From: Pseudoalteromonas sp. T1lg23B
GTDB lineage: Bacteria > Pseudomonadota > Gammaproteobacteria > Enterobacterales > Alteromonadaceae
DNA length: 64,000 bases
Assembly: GCF_002964665.1 (NCBI RefSeq)
Contig: NZ_PQBZ01000042.1
Coordinates: 714,961-778,960, forward strand
Direction: 5' to 3'
Below are positions 7,526 to 17,008 of this stretch, piece by piece. Under the pieces are notes generated by a model that did no database searches, was not told where the DNA came from, and saw nothing but the letters and a program-made list of their open reading frames with translations. Both the position numbers and the translations under genes were made by a program. Within the stretch, counting starts at the first letter, position 1. Every line of letters begins with the position of its first letter.

Positions 7526-8047
7526 TTACTTCATGAGTTCAGATGGATTTTTCCAAGCGTATATAAATTCCTTTGCGTTATTGCCACAAGGTGTATGCCA
7601 ATGGCCTTCTGTGCGTTTTTCTCCACCTAGAGCTTCATAAAAACCAATCGCTTTTGGATTACATTCCAGCACTTCAAGGTATACGCCAAGATTTTTGTAG
7701 TGAGTGTTTAACCACTTAGCCGCCGACGAGAGTAACTGAGTACCAATCCCTTTGCCTTTGGCGTCTGATGTGACATGCAGGTTATCTATGATACTACCAA
7801 GCTGTGGATGTTTATCACCAAAAATGCAGATAAAGCCACAAAACTGACCATTTATCTCAGCAACTAATACTAACTGATTATCGCTAGGCGTTGTCAGCCG
7901 TTCAGTCCATATTTGGGTACGTTCTTGCACAACACGGTGCGCTAAATAATCGGCGGATAACACCGGCGCATAATTTTCCTGCCAACTTTTAGCATGTAGC
8001 TGTGCGATATCGTGAAGATCATTTGGTGTAGCTGTTCTGATAAACAT
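7526..8047 (-). CDS. GNAT-family N-acetyltransferase
   Basis: A 173-residue GNAT protein. It opens with FIRTATPNDLHDIAQLHAKSW, the usual GNAT first strand and helix; the acetyl-CoA pyrophosphate-binding motif (Q/R-x-x-G-x-G/A) appears as DAKGKGIGTQLL; and the late ECNPKAIGFYEALGG is the motif B region. It acts in the cytoplasm on an unknown amine substrate. It is monocistronic by spacing (108 bases from the acyltransferase start). Confidence 0.88.
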   Translation of the reverse strand: MFIRTATPNDLHDIAQLHAKSWQENYAPVLSADYLAHRVVQERTQIWTERLTTPSDNQLVLVAEINGQFCGFICIFGDKHPQLGSIIDNLHVTSDAKGKGIGTQLLSSAAKWLNTHYKNLGVYLEVLECNPKAIGFYEALGGEKRTEGHWHTPCGNNAKEFIYAWKNPSELMK

Positions 8048-8154
8048 AACTAGGCATCCTTTATTGAATTTTGTCTCAGCCTAGCGCTTTTTTTACAGAA
8101 AACCAAAACGTTGCGTTTATCTGCTGATCGCGATGTGACAAATTATGTTAATGC

Positions 8155-8676
8155 TCACCACAGCATGCGCTGCAAGATTTTTTTCCCTGCACGTTGATGC
8201 AATATCACGGCTAAAACATGAAGTATAATCAAAACCGTAAGCGCATAACTCACATAACGGTGTACCCGAGAGAAAAACATTGAAGCCTGAGTATGCTCAA
8301 TCAATGGCGGGATTGTTATCAGCCCAAACACTTGAAATTCGCTGCGCATCATTAGCAGGCCAGATATAAATAAAAGCATAGCTAACAAATACATAGTCAT
8401 ATGTACATAGCGTACACACAAGATCTGTGCTGCGCTCAGCTTCCCCTGATAACAAGGCCTAACAGTGCGCACTGCATGAACAATCCGTACACAAAATATG
8501 GGAATAAACGCCGTTGTAAGGGAGACATTAAACTCACTAATAAGCAATTTCCACTCCCCCTCTCCTTTGACTGCAACAAGGAACAGCCCTGAAAAGGTGG
8601 CCCAAAGGATCACAACCGCTGATAACCAATGTAATACCTTGGATAGTGTGTCAAATTTAGTCACTGAAACTTCCAT
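8155..8676 (-). CDS. Cytochrome b561-family membrane protein
   Basis: A four-helix membrane protein of about 173 residues. The opening FDTLSKVLHWLSAVVILWATF contains the first heme-ligand His (LHWL), and later His residues lie in VRIVHAV, VHRYVSYAL and ILHVLAVILH, as in bacterial cytochrome b561 proteins, which carry two b hemes and move electrons across the inner membrane. The start at 8676 is chosen because the domain begins a few residues later; an upstream ATG at 8733 would add 19 residues not typical of the family, and neither has a strong ribosome binding site. Confidence 0.8.
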   Translation of the reverse strand: MEVSVTKFDTLSKVLHWLSAVVILWATFSGLFLVAVKGEGEWKLLISEFNVSLTTAFIPIFCVRIVHAVRTVRPCYQGKLSAAQILCVRYVHMTMYLLAMLLFISGLLMMRSEFQVFGLITIPPLIEHTQASMFFSRVHRYVSYALTVLIILHVLAVILHQRAGKKILQRMLW

Positions 8677-8985
8677 ATCTATGCACCATTTATGCACTAA
8701 AACTAGCTTTAGATTACAGTCTAAGGGCATCATGGTTAATTTTTAGTTAAATATGTAATAATCTTGAATATTAGCTATTTTAGGAAAATTTCAAGGGGGA
8801 TATTTCAGTCACTATTGCGCTCTGCTCATACTGCCGTCCATCTACATACACTTATTATGTTCAAATCAATAGCCTCAGTTATGAGCCTTTAGATGCAACG
8901 ACATTTAAAGGCGTTGCTTGGCAATAATCCGTTCGGTATCTATATTTGAAAAGTTATATTGATAACCCTTTCGAAGGAGTTGAAG

Positions 8986-9222
8986 ATGGTTAAGAAAATA
9001 ACTGACATGATCATTAAATGGATTGGCGTAAGCGGGCTCATTGCCGCTTTAGTGATAGCTGTTTCTATTTGGACTTTCTACGATATTTCAGATAACCACG
9101 CGAGACTTGACGCTTCAGAAACCACAGGCATGATGCTGTTTGTCCTATTGTTAATCAGTGTATTGAGGGCGTTGTACATCTTTATCAAGAAGTCAAAAGT
9201 AAGTGGAGACGAAGATGCCTAA
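8986..9222 (+). CDS. Small two-helix inner-membrane protein
   Basis: A 78-residue protein with two predicted membrane helices (WIGVSGLIAALVIAVSIWTF and GMMLFVLLLISVLRALYIF) and a charged C-terminus. ATG at 8986 follows AAGGAG (8974-8979) by six bases. It overlaps the following lipoprotein gene by 8 bases, so both are likely translated as a coupled pair and may act together in the envelope. The family is not recognised. Confidence 0.75.
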   Translation: MVKKITDMIIKWIGVSGLIAALVIAVSIWTFYDISDNHARLDASETTGMMLFVLLLISVLRALYIFIKKSKVSGDEDA

Positions 9223-10090
9223 GTTATTTAAAGCTCTTTTACTTCTGATAGTGGCAACGGCGCTTTCGTCGTGTAAATTGCCTCAAGATGGTGAAGTGGT
9301 CGCACACCAGACATCTAATAACACAGCCCAAACCGGTTCAGTGGATGGAAAAGTACAGCTGATGCTAAGGGGCTTCTTTGAAGCAGACTATGGCGTTGAT
9401 AGTTCCTATGCGTACTATTCCTACTTAATCATCACCGAGAAAAGCCCTGATAACTTCGATAAAAGGCTGGCTGCTGCAACAGCATTTATGTGTGAATTTA
9501 GCGATGTCTCTAAAGCCTCTGACATGGAGCTTCATCCTCACGAGCTTGCCATATTTTTAGCGCCAATTAACTCAGGCACGAACACATCTAAACTGAAACT
9601 ATCAAGATCTGGAGAGGAGCTTTTGTATGTGTACAATTATGATCATTCAAGAGCAGTAGCCAAAGCAATTAAACGCGTTGAGCCAGATAGTAAGCTGAAT
9701 ATCGCTATCGTATCTTATCCTAAACCGTTGCATTATCCTGACACACCGTTTGATCTCATAAACCGTGAAGCTTTACATGTTGTTGAGTTGTCTGACACGC
9801 CTCCAGCACAGATAAGAAAAGTGATTGAAAAGTTCAGAAGATCAGTTACAGGCCCCAAAGCTAAACAGGTCTCAATTGTCACTGAATGGGACGCGAACAC
9901 AGGCAACGCACTTGCATCAGAAACTGCCAACGTGCCGAATATAGACTCAGTCGTCCATGAAAGCTGGGCTGATAAAATGAGGGTCGTGTTTGCCTCTTTA
10001 GGTGCTTTTATGAACTCGGTAGTGCCTACAGCACACGCATCTACTGTAGAGTGTAAGAGTATGAAGGCAAGACAAAACCCTACATACTGA
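9215..10090 (+). CDS. Putative lipoprotein of unknown function
   Basis: A 291-residue protein whose N-terminus is a lipoprotein signal: Lys/hydrophobic core then LSSC with the lipid-modified Cys at residue 20. The following residues are KLP, with no Asp at +2, so outer-membrane sorting is likely. The mature part has no domain that I recognise. It contains two further Cys and a late hydrophobic stretch (VVFASLGAFMNSVVPTAHA). The start at 9215 follows GTGGAG and overlaps the upstream membrane-protein gene by 8 bases. Together they look like a two-gene envelope operon. Confidence 0.75.
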   Translation: MPKLFKALLLLIVATALSSCKLPQDGEVVAHQTSNNTAQTGSVDGKVQLMLRGFFEADYGVDSSYAYYSYLIITEKSPDNFDKRLAAATAFMCEFSDVSKASDMELHPHELAIFLAPINSGTNTSKLKLSRSGEELLYVYNYDHSRAVAKAIKRVEPDSKLNIAIVSYPKPLHYPDTPFDLINREALHVVELSDTPPAQIRKVIEKFRRSVTGPKAKQVSIVTEWDANTGNALASETANVPNIDSVVHESWADKMRVVFASLGAFMNSVVPTAHASTVECKSMKARQNPTY

Positions 10091-10319
10091 GCAAACTAAA
10101 GCGGCCACGCTGATTATATGAATAAACTTTGAACTTGGTCTGTCAGATCGTTAAACAAAACTTTATCAAATTTGATTGTCGTATATGTACCAATAACCGC
10201 CATTCGACTACTAATCACCAATGCTTCATACTTTGATAAAGCAGACACTCGACAACGCCGTGTTAAACAGCTTAGTAATGCTTGCTAAAATTGTGAGCGC
10301 TGCGAAACGTAGCCAACTG

Positions 10320-10919
10320 TTACGTGTCCTTGTTTATTTTCTTGTTAGCTACCGATACAACTTGATAGGCAGCTAGCCCGTACCACACAAGAGTAATTGC
10401 AACCCAAACTCGCTGCGTAACTCCTTTGTACTCGATAGGCATGAATCCATAACTAAAGAACCAGAAGAACACAATATGAATTAATGTTATTAAAACACAG
10501 AAATTTTGGAAGTTCTTTGAGGAATAATAATCATTCATTTCTAAGGCGAATAAAACAGGAACTACTATTAATATCGTTGTTAGACCATACAGATCATGCA
10601 ATGGACTACCTAAAATAAATATACCAGCAAAAATCCATGTTATGCCAAATGAAAACATGGTTAAAAAAGTAAATTTGGCTCTAGCAATCGAAAGACAAGC
10701 TATTGCGAATAGGCACATAGACAAGCCAATTAGCACATCAGCAAGTCTATGAGAGTAAGCAAAAAACTGCGCTTCCAAAGCTAGTTCACTAATATGTTGA
10801 GTTACAACACTATAGCCTGATACCAATAGCCCTACGAATATATTATAAAAAGCGAATACAGGAATAAGCATGGCTTGTTTGATTGCTAATAAGTTATTTT
10901 TATTCAATGAGTACTCCAA
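10320..10919 (-). CDS. DUF998-like membrane protein
   Basis: A 199-residue polytopic membrane protein with about six hydrophobic segments. The YSVVTQHISELALE loop after the first helix resembles the conserved DUF998 loop, as in the protein at 4372-4980, although overall sequence differs strongly. AT-rich and isolated: 229 bases from the lipoprotein gene (no feature seen there) and next to a decayed recombinase, so it may have arrived with mobile DNA. Function unknown. Confidence 0.6.
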   Translation of the reverse strand: MEYSLNKNNLLAIKQAMLIPVFAFYNIFVGLLVSGYSVVTQHISELALEAQFFAYSHRLADVLIGLSMCLFAIACLSIARAKFTFLTMFSFGITWIFAGIFILGSPLHDLYGLTTILIVVPVLFALEMNDYYSSKNFQNFCVLITLIHIVFFWFFSYGFMPIEYKGVTQRVWVAITLVWYGLAAYQVVSVANKKINKDT

Positions 10920-10998
10920 ATTTCAAAAGTTAACTAACAATTTAATAGTGCGAAAATCGCGCACTTTCTGAATGATTTAGTTTTAACAAAATTGATAA

Positions 10999-11400
10999 CT
11001 AGTTGCCAACGTTATCAAAAATATATGTTGTTAATTTTTCGAGCGAGATAAAAGTGCACGGCAAACACAGCGCGAAACACAATGATAGTACCGAGTATCT
11101 GACAAAATGATTTTCCGTTTCCTTGCTAATCCCATTAACTGCCGATAACGCCTCTTTGGTCTTAATGCTTATATTTCTCGTTTCATTCTCAGCAAGCACA
11201 ACCATAAGCTGCACAGTGACATTGTTAGCGTCCGGAATATCACAACAGACAAATTCGACGCCAGAACGCTGAAAACGAGTTAAGAAATGAACGTTGCGCG
11301 ACAGCCTATCCAGCTTTGCATCTGGAACCAGTCAACTTGCATTCTCTGATGGCACTTTCAAGTATACAAATGGTGCAGGTCTTACATTCTGTATGCTGAT
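10999..11400 (-). pseudogene. Decayed serine recombinase (resolvase family)
   Basis: Reading the minus strand from 11331 gives PDAKLDRLSRNVHFL, then SGVEFVCCDIPDANN and VTVQLMVVLAENETRNIS. This matches the resolvase N-terminal domain pattern (AKLDRLSRN, GV-F-A-D-P-AN, T-H---AVAE-ER--IS). Further upstream, in another frame, ESAIRECKLTG (about 11365-11333) matches the segment that normally precedes AKLDRLSRN, so a frameshift separates them. The catalytic N-terminal Ser region and the DNA-binding C-terminal domain are missing. The gene is dead. It marks a former mobile element next to the DUF998-like gene. Confidence 0.75.
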
Positions 11401-11494
11401 GAAGGTTTTATCAACGACCGTTCCTCGCTCAAAGCCGCCTGTCAGGTGAAGTCAAAACCTGTTCTTTTAAACTGTCAGATCAGATATGAGCGCA

Positions 11495-12277
11495 TTATTT
11501 ACCGCTATCAATCACCGTAAAGGTTCTTTCAATAAAGCGTTTAAAGGCATTTTCTGGAATAAAGTCCTGTTTATTAGCGATATTGAAATTGTGCAACAGC
11601 GTTTTAATGCTGTCTTCGTTCGTGATCTCTTCGACGCTCATACCCTTGCCTTTTAGGACTTTTATTTTATCTACCCAAGCAATGGTGTTTTTTCTAAACT
11701 GACGTAATTCAACTTTGCTCGTGGGCTTGCCGTGCCCCGGAATGATCAGGCTATCCTCATCCCCTATACTGAGGATTTTCTCAATGGCTTGATTAAATCC
11801 TGATAGACCACCGGCGTAAAATGTTGGGTGCCAACTGGTGTCATAAATATCACCAACAAACACACTATTACTTTCACGGTGGTAGAAAACTTTATCTTTT
11901 GAAGTATGTGATTTTAATTCAAACTCTATGATTTCAGGTAAATCACTAACAGTTGCAACAACCTTGCTGCCTCGTTCAACAAAATAGGCGTTTCCACCGA
12001 TATGATCGCCATGTTGATGGGTGTTTAACACATAGCGTACTGGCGCTTTACTGTGCTGTTGTATAACTTGGTAAAGTTTGTCTAAATTCTTCTCACCTGG
12101 CATTGGGTCTATCGCCACAACGCCCGCTTTGGTTTTGATCAGCCCAATGTTGGTGCCGTAATCTTTTTCGGTGATGATAAAAGCGCTGTTCGATACGCTA
12201 GTGACTTGAAAGTTTGCTGTACCACACAGCGCACACGCCGAGTAAAACACCGCAACCAAAAGCAATTTGACTCGCAT
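11495..12277 (-). CDS. Secreted MBL-fold metallo-hydrolase
   Basis: A 260-residue metallo-beta-lactamase-fold protein with the zinc motif THQHGDHIGG (HxHxDH) and the later GHGKPTS and VGDIYD elements. An N-terminal signal peptide (MRVKLLLVAVFYSACALC) suggests periplasmic location. The start at 12277 follows AAGGGAA. Compared with related periplasmic MBL proteins of about 300 residues it is slightly short between the third His region and the VGDIYD segment: the usual stretch with a metal-binding DG-TH element seems abbreviated. Substrate unknown; a true beta-lactamase role is not supported by the sequence alone. Confidence 0.82.
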   Translation of the reverse strand: MRVKLLLVAVFYSACALCGTANFQVTSVSNSAFIITEKDYGTNIGLIKTKAGVVAIDPMPGEKNLDKLYQVIQQHSKAPVRYVLNTHQHGDHIGGNAYFVERGSKVVATVSDLPEIIEFELKSHTSKDKVFYHRESNSVFVGDIYDTSWHPTFYAGGLSGFNQAIEKILSIGDEDSLIIPGHGKPTSKVELRQFRKNTIAWVDKIKVLKGKGMSVEEITNEDSIKTLLHNFNIANKQDFIPENAFKRFIERTFTVIDSGK

Positions 12278-12340
12278 AACATTCCCTTTTTTATAATTCT
12301 TCTGTGAGAACAATAAAGTAGCAGTTATTACAGATAAAAA

Positions 12341-13216
12341 TCAAAATTTCGCTATGGACGTATTGGGTAAGCGTTTTAGTTCATTGTCACTAAACATAAT
12401 GTGCTTTAGGTGTTCAATGGCTTGAGTTTCTGCATCTGGGGACAACTTAAGCGCGAGTATTTGTGCACGCTCCATCTCAAACTGAACCAACTTTTGTTGC
12501 CAGTTGGCCTGTTCAACTTGCAACGCAATAATACGCTCAGCGGCTTCATCACCAAAACGCGCACTGAGTTGATTGTAATCTTGCTGTTGCCAAGTGTCGG
12601 CGAGTTCGTGTAACTGTGTACTGTTTCTAATCAATCGTTGCTCGCGCTCGGGCAGCTGACTGATGTGTTGCTCAATGAGCTGTTGCTTTTGTGTATGACT
12701 GAGTTGTTTATCAGAGAGGATCCGCCAGCGCCGGATTGTTTGTTCATTCCAAGCATTTTCCTCACCAAACCACAGTGCAATGAGGTGCGAGGAAAAAAAG
12801 CGTTGCTGTATAGATTGCAAAAGCGCATGGCGCTCAAAAATATTGAGGTTTTCATCGACCTCCATCAACGCTTGCTTGTAGGCCATGTAGTTTTCAACAT
12901 AATCATGTAAACAGCTATCAAGCAGTTCAAGATGAAGCTGCCATTGCTCATGTTGGTTGTTTTTTTGTAGCGCCAACAACCAATCATCTAGTGTATTTTT
13001 GTCGGCTTTCGAGATGGCGTCACATTGTTGATGGCTTTGCTTCTGCGTCTTTATTGAGCTAATAGGTGGAGCCTTACCAGCTTGATTGAGTTCAGCCTCA
13101 TGCAAAATAATTGTGTGTTTGTGCTCAGATAATAAAGTCTCATTATCGAAAAAACAGACATAACTAAAGATCAAACACAGACCAATCACAACAGTGGCAA
13201 GACTCCACTTACTCAT
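12341..13216 (-). CDS. lifO: Lipase-specific foldase (lipase chaperone)
   Basis: A 291-residue steric chaperone of the Lif/LifO family, required for folding of the secreted lipase in the periplasm. An N-terminal membrane anchor (VVIGLCLIFSYVCFF) is followed by a variable linker and a long helical domain rich in Gln, Glu, Leu and Arg. The region IQQRFFSSHLIALWFGEENA corresponds to the conserved R-x1-2-F-F/YxFGxxE segment of foldases. Its start codon overlaps the stop codon of the lipase gene by 4 bases (ATGA), the classic lipase-foldase operon arrangement. Confidence 0.92.
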   Translation of the reverse strand: MSKWSLATVVIGLCLIFSYVCFFDNETLLSEHKHTIILHEAELNQAGKAPPISSIKTQKQSHQQCDAISKADKNTLDDWLLALQKNNQHEQWQLHLELLDSCLHDYVENYMAYKQALMEVDENLNIFERHALLQSIQQRFFSSHLIALWFGEENAWNEQTIRRWRILSDKQLSHTQKQQLIEQHISQLPEREQRLIRNSTQLHELADTWQQQDYNQLSARFGDEAAERIIALQVEQANWQQKLVQFEMERAQILALKLSPDAETQAIEHLKHIMFSDNELKRLPNTSIAKF

Positions 13217-14130
13217 AGATTTAACCCTTTAAGACGACGAATATGTTGACGGTAAAGTGTTAGCGGATCGGTTTCAAACAAATGATGCACACCGATTGTT
13301 TGGTTGACTTGGTCGAGGTGATTCATTTTATACTGATTGCCAATCACTTGACCTAAGTTGCTTGAGCAAGCAGAGACCAGTCCGTCGTTTGGCTCATCAA
13401 ACACTTGTGAAAATAGTGCCAACGCGTTGTCAGCTGGGTCAAATACGTTGGTCCACGCTTTACTGCCACTCCATGAAAAGTAATACACGCCATTGCTCGC
13501 CAAAGCATCTGTTTGTCCACAATAATTACTTGGCACACCCTCTGGATATTTTTGGTTAAACGCTACCGAGCCTTCGGTTGTCAGCGCTGACAAAGCTTCT
13601 AACGCATCTTTAGGAGCGGTTGCTTTACCGGATAACAGATCAATCAAGCCTGCTAATCCGTTAGCAAGTGAGGCCAAGAATTGCTCTGAGAATGAACCTG
13701 TATCGACACTGCCTCTTACCACATCAGCAAATCTACTTCCCCAGTTGACCCCGCCAATACTGGTAGCTGAAGCCACCCATTCAGGTCTAACCGAAGCCAC
13801 ATAACGAATGGTTTGTGCGCCTTGGCTGTGACCGATTAGATTTACCTTGTCTTTACCGGTAATCGCTCTGATAAGTGCCACTTGTTCGAGTAATTGCTCG
13901 CCACGTAATTCAGAGTTATGAGCCGATGAGACCTCAGCAACGTAAACATCCGCCCCCTCATCTTCAATTACCGAGGGTACTCGGTAGAAATAATCGACTC
14001 CCAATAGGTTATCAAAGCCAAACAGGCCATGTACCAGTACCACGGGATATTCAAGTCGCTCACTACTGTGTGCTACCTGAGTAAAAAAAGTGAATAGACC
14101 AATCATGGCCGCCCAAACATGTTGTTTCAT
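13213..14130 (-). CDS. Secreted triacylglycerol lipase (family I.1/I.2-like)
   Basis: A 305-residue alpha/beta-hydrolase lipase. Signal peptide MKQHVWAAMIGLFTFFTQVAHS, then the oxyanion motif YPVVLVHGLFGFD and the nucleophile motif GHSQG (Ser102). The late Asp (NDGLVSACSS) and His (HLDQVNQTIGVHH) regions match the foldase-dependent lipases of Pseudomonas and Vibrio, including a likely disulfide (two Cys near the C-terminus) and calcium-site Asp. It is probably exported by the type II secretion system after folding by the downstream chaperone. The start at 14130 follows TTGGAGC. Confidence 0.93.
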   Translation of the reverse strand: MKQHVWAAMIGLFTFFTQVAHSSERLEYPVVLVHGLFGFDNLLGVDYFYRVPSVIEDEGADVYVAEVSSAHNSELRGEQLLEQVALIRAITGKDKVNLIGHSQGAQTIRYVASVRPEWVASATSIGGVNWGSRFADVVRGSVDTGSFSEQFLASLANGLAGLIDLLSGKATAPKDALEALSALTTEGSVAFNQKYPEGVPSNYCGQTDALASNGVYYFSWSGSKAWTNVFDPADNALALFSQVFDEPNDGLVSACSSNLGQVIGNQYKMNHLDQVNQTIGVHHLFETDPLTLYRQHIRRLKGLNL

Positions 14131-14506
14131 ATACTTGCTCCAATTATTACATTTTAATAACAAATTAAAATTAGAGCACAATGGTCAGAGGTCAAGCCAG
14201 AATGTTAAAAAAGTTCATTTTTTGTAAAATTATTTTCAACACGCTCATTTATTACGTTAAGGTCGAAAAACCAGAACAATGTGTGAAACATGGCTTTGAC
14301 AAAATTAACCAATTGATTTTTATTGATATAAATAAACTAGTGCAAAAATTATGAGGGATGGCAAATGGATTGATACACAACTGCCACAAATTGAGCCGAT
14401 GGTGATTGAGTTTGAGCAACAACCGACTAAAGGCTGTTATTTGCGCTCGCTATCTATTGAGTGAATTAAAAGCGCACAGATAATCCCATGCGCTATTGTC
14501 TGTTAA
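14131..14506. other. Intergenic region with a possible gene remnant
   Basis: The first 200 bases are AT-rich and should hold the lipase promoter on the minus strand. On the plus strand, 14351-14464 encodes 37 residues (MRDGKWIDTQLPQIEP to YLRSLSIE) of good codon quality but without a ribosome binding site. It resembles the C-terminal end of a larger protein. I treat it as a probable fragment, not as a gene. Confidence 0.3.
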
Positions 14507-17008
14507 TTAGAAATACTTGGTGTAAAGCGGGCATTTAGAGTCTTTATACTCCTCATTGCCTTTACTTAACTGAGCTAAATCAAGCCAAGGGATCTGTTTT
14601 GCCGCGACGAATGCACATTCAACATCAATGGTATGTATGTCCACAGGTCGCTTGCCAGCTTTGTCAGTGTTGAAATCAAGTGGGTTGCTGTCCAGCACTA
14701 TGAAGTCAGCCAGTTTACCTGCTTCAATAGAGCCTAGCTTATCCGCGATATTATGCTGCTTAGCTGGCACTATCGTCAGGGCTCTAATCGCTTCCATGAT
14801 CTCTACGGCTTGATCGGCATTGAGCGGTGTACCGTTCCCCTCTAAGTTCGGGTAATACCAAGTATTACGGGTAACTGCCTGTTCAACAAACCATATTGGA
14901 AACAAAGGGCTGATACTTAAATCGCTATGAATTGAAAACGGAATACCTGACTTAAATTCTGCGTACATCGGATTGATCATTTGGGCCCTCTGTTCACCCA
15001 GCTCATTCTCCATTGAACGTCCCCAATAGGCAATGTGTCCGATCAGGTGGCTCGGCATCAGGTTTGGCAGTATCTTACGTGCTTCTTCATATTCTGTGAC
15101 TACTTTTGGAATTTTCTCTACCGACACATCATCCGCGCGATTAACCGTTGAATGGATAATGGTATGTGCCAAACAAGCGTAGCTGCTTAAATCATCCGCT
15201 TCGCCACACTGTGACTCAGTTGAGCCATTCATATCTAGCAACGCTCCGATTGAATCTGCAATCCCTTTATCTCCATTGGCATGAAGATTAAAATACCAGC
15301 CAGAATCGGCAAACTGTTGTAAGTTGTGGGCTATTTGCTCTCGATTAAAGTCAACATGCCCTGAACCAAACATCTCACACAGGCCTTCAACATCATAATC
15401 ATGGCTTAAATTAGCGCTACACCCCTGAGTTGAACCATCGGACCATAGCTTCACACCTTCTACCGACAACATGCCTTTGTACGTTGCGCTATCGAAAGCG
15501 ATTTTGTACTTGTCACTGAGGTCTTTATCTTTAAGGTTATCTTTTTCCTCCTTTCTATCTTCCTCTAGCTTCTCACTCAAGTCATGCCAGTCATATAAGG
15601 ATCGAATACGGGTCGCCGCTTTACCAGACTCTACAATACACTTATAACTTTTAACCATATCTATCGTTGATCCGCCCTCAACAAAGGTGGTCACCCCTTG
15701 CTGTGATGAGGTATTCAATATATTTTCCATCACTTTTATCACTGGATCTTGTGATTCTACATTACATACAATTGGGTCGGATGCCACGTTTACATCAGCG
15801 TGTTTGAGCATTCCCGCAACATTGAGGCGCTTTGAGTCAAAGCTTTTAGCGATTGCCTCTACAAAAGGCACATAGGAGCTTTGCTCCTTTAACAACCCTG
15901 AATATTGCCACATCCCTTTGTTTTCAACGATGCTCCAATCTCCGTCCGGAAAATATTTAGCTTGTACAATGCGTTGATAGGATTTCATAGCGCTTTCGCT
16001 GTTCGCTTCACAGCGAAGGGTGACACTTCCATCGCGATTAATCACACTGGGGTCGATATTGTGGTTGAGATCAAGCGCAGCAATCTCAGATTTTGACAGC
16101 GTTTTATCACACAACCCCGTTTGCTTGAACGCAACCATATTGGCGTAACCCAAATGCCCAGATTGGTCTAACACCAAAACTGGATGAGTCGCTAACACGT
16201 TCCCTTGATTCTTAGTGGCACCTTGGCCAAATGCCTGTGCATCTTCAATAAAGTACATGGGAAAACGTAAGAATGCTTTATTGTCATTAAGTGCTTTTGC
16301 GAACGCAGCTTTATTTTTGGCGTCAATGGTTACATCATTGTTTGGATTGGGTAAAAATGGGTAGTTATTGCTTTGCGACAACAACATACGTGATGGGTCA
16401 AGTCCATTGCCAACCAGCCATTGCTCAGCCTTGTTAACTTTACTCGCTCTCAGCGCATCTAACGCTTCTTCAATATAAAGATAGCAATTTGCTCGTACAC
16501 CCCCTTGCTCTGTCGGTATGTCCTTACCTCGATAATATAACCAGCCATAGTCTTGATTGAGCTGTTGTTGGTATTTATCTGGCAAACATGGCATTAGGTT
16601 AGGAACAAATGAGGTTTGCGCGGTAAGCTGTAAGTGTGCATGAGGTTCGATAAAACCTGGCATCAAGGTTCTGCCTGCCAAGTCCATATAGCGTACTGGT
16701 GATTTAATATGGGCATACTTGCTTTTCAAGTGCTTATCTATTGATTCCAGCGTATCTACCGCCACAATAGTATCATCAACAATCAAAAGGCCTGCGTTAT
16801 CTCGTTGATGCCTGAATACCCGGTTTGCATTATCTGCCGTGATAATATCGCCACCATACACCACCAATATGCGCGGTAGACTCTCCACACCATCCCGTAG
16901 GGCCGTATTGACTGAATTACTGTGGCTCGCATCATCACCGATTAATGAGCAGCCAGCCAAAAGCAACGGTACGCACAAAGATGACGCCCATACTAACTTT
17001 TTCATCAT
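14507..17008 (-). CDS. Lipoprotein amidohydrolase (YtcJ-like)
   Basis: An 833-residue metal-dependent amidohydrolase, long for the YtcJ-like family (usually 530-640). It starts with a lipoprotein signal (LLLAGC). Then come the N-terminal beta-sandwich, the metal motif EPHAHLQ, a central HANGDKGIADSI motif, and near the C-terminus PFSIHSDLSISPL and the family's closing GSIEAGKLADFIVLD. The extra length comes from insertions, including one rich in Lys/Glu/Asp (EKLEEDRKEEKDNLKDKDLS) and several Cys-containing loops. It would sit on the periplasmic side of a membrane. The substrate is unknown; amide, cyclic imide or formamide hydrolysis is typical of relatives. Confidence 0.88.
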   Translation of the reverse strand: MMKKLVWASSLCVPLLLAGCSLIGDDASHSNSVNTALRDGVESLPRILVVYGGDIITADNANRVFRHQRDNAGLLIVDDTIVAVDTLESIDKHLKSKYAHIKSPVRYMDLAGRTLMPGFIEPHAHLQLTAQTSFVPNLMPCLPDKYQQQLNQDYGWLYYRGKDIPTEQGGVRANCYLYIEEALDALRASKVNKAEQWLVGNGLDPSRMLLSQSNNYPFLPNPNNDVTIDAKNKAAFAKALNDNKAFLRFPMYFIEDAQAFGQGATKNQGNVLATHPVLVLDQSGHLGYANMVAFKQTGLCDKTLSKSEIAALDLNHNIDPSVINRDGSVTLRCEANSESAMKSYQRIVQAKYFPDGDWSIVENKGMWQYSGLLKEQSSYVPFVEAIAKSFDSKRLNVAGMLKHADVNVASDPIVCNVESQDPVIKVMENILNTSSQQGVTTFVEGGSTIDMVKSYKCIVESGKAATRIRSLYDWHDLSEKLEEDRKEEKDNLKDKDLSDKYKIAFDSATYKGMLSVEGVKLWSDGSTQGCSANLSHDYDVEGLCEMFGSGHVDFNREQIAHNLQQFADSGWYFNLHANGDKGIADSIGALLDMNGSTESQCGEADDLSSYACLAHTIIHSTVNRADDVSVEKIPKVVTEYEEARKILPNLMPSHLIGHIAYWGRSMENELGEQRAQMINPMYAEFKSGIPFSIHSDLSISPLFPIWFVEQAVTRNTWYYPNLEGNGTPLNADQAVEIMEAIRALTIVPAKQHNIADKLGSIEAGKLADFIVLDSNPLDFNTDKAGKRPVDIHTIDVECAFVAAKQIPWLDLAQLSKGNEEYKDSKCPLYTKYF

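Noticed and set aside
10999..11214. Independent 71-residue gene
   Set aside because: It is the 3' part of the decayed serine recombinase, which reads on from upstream in the same frame to 11331.
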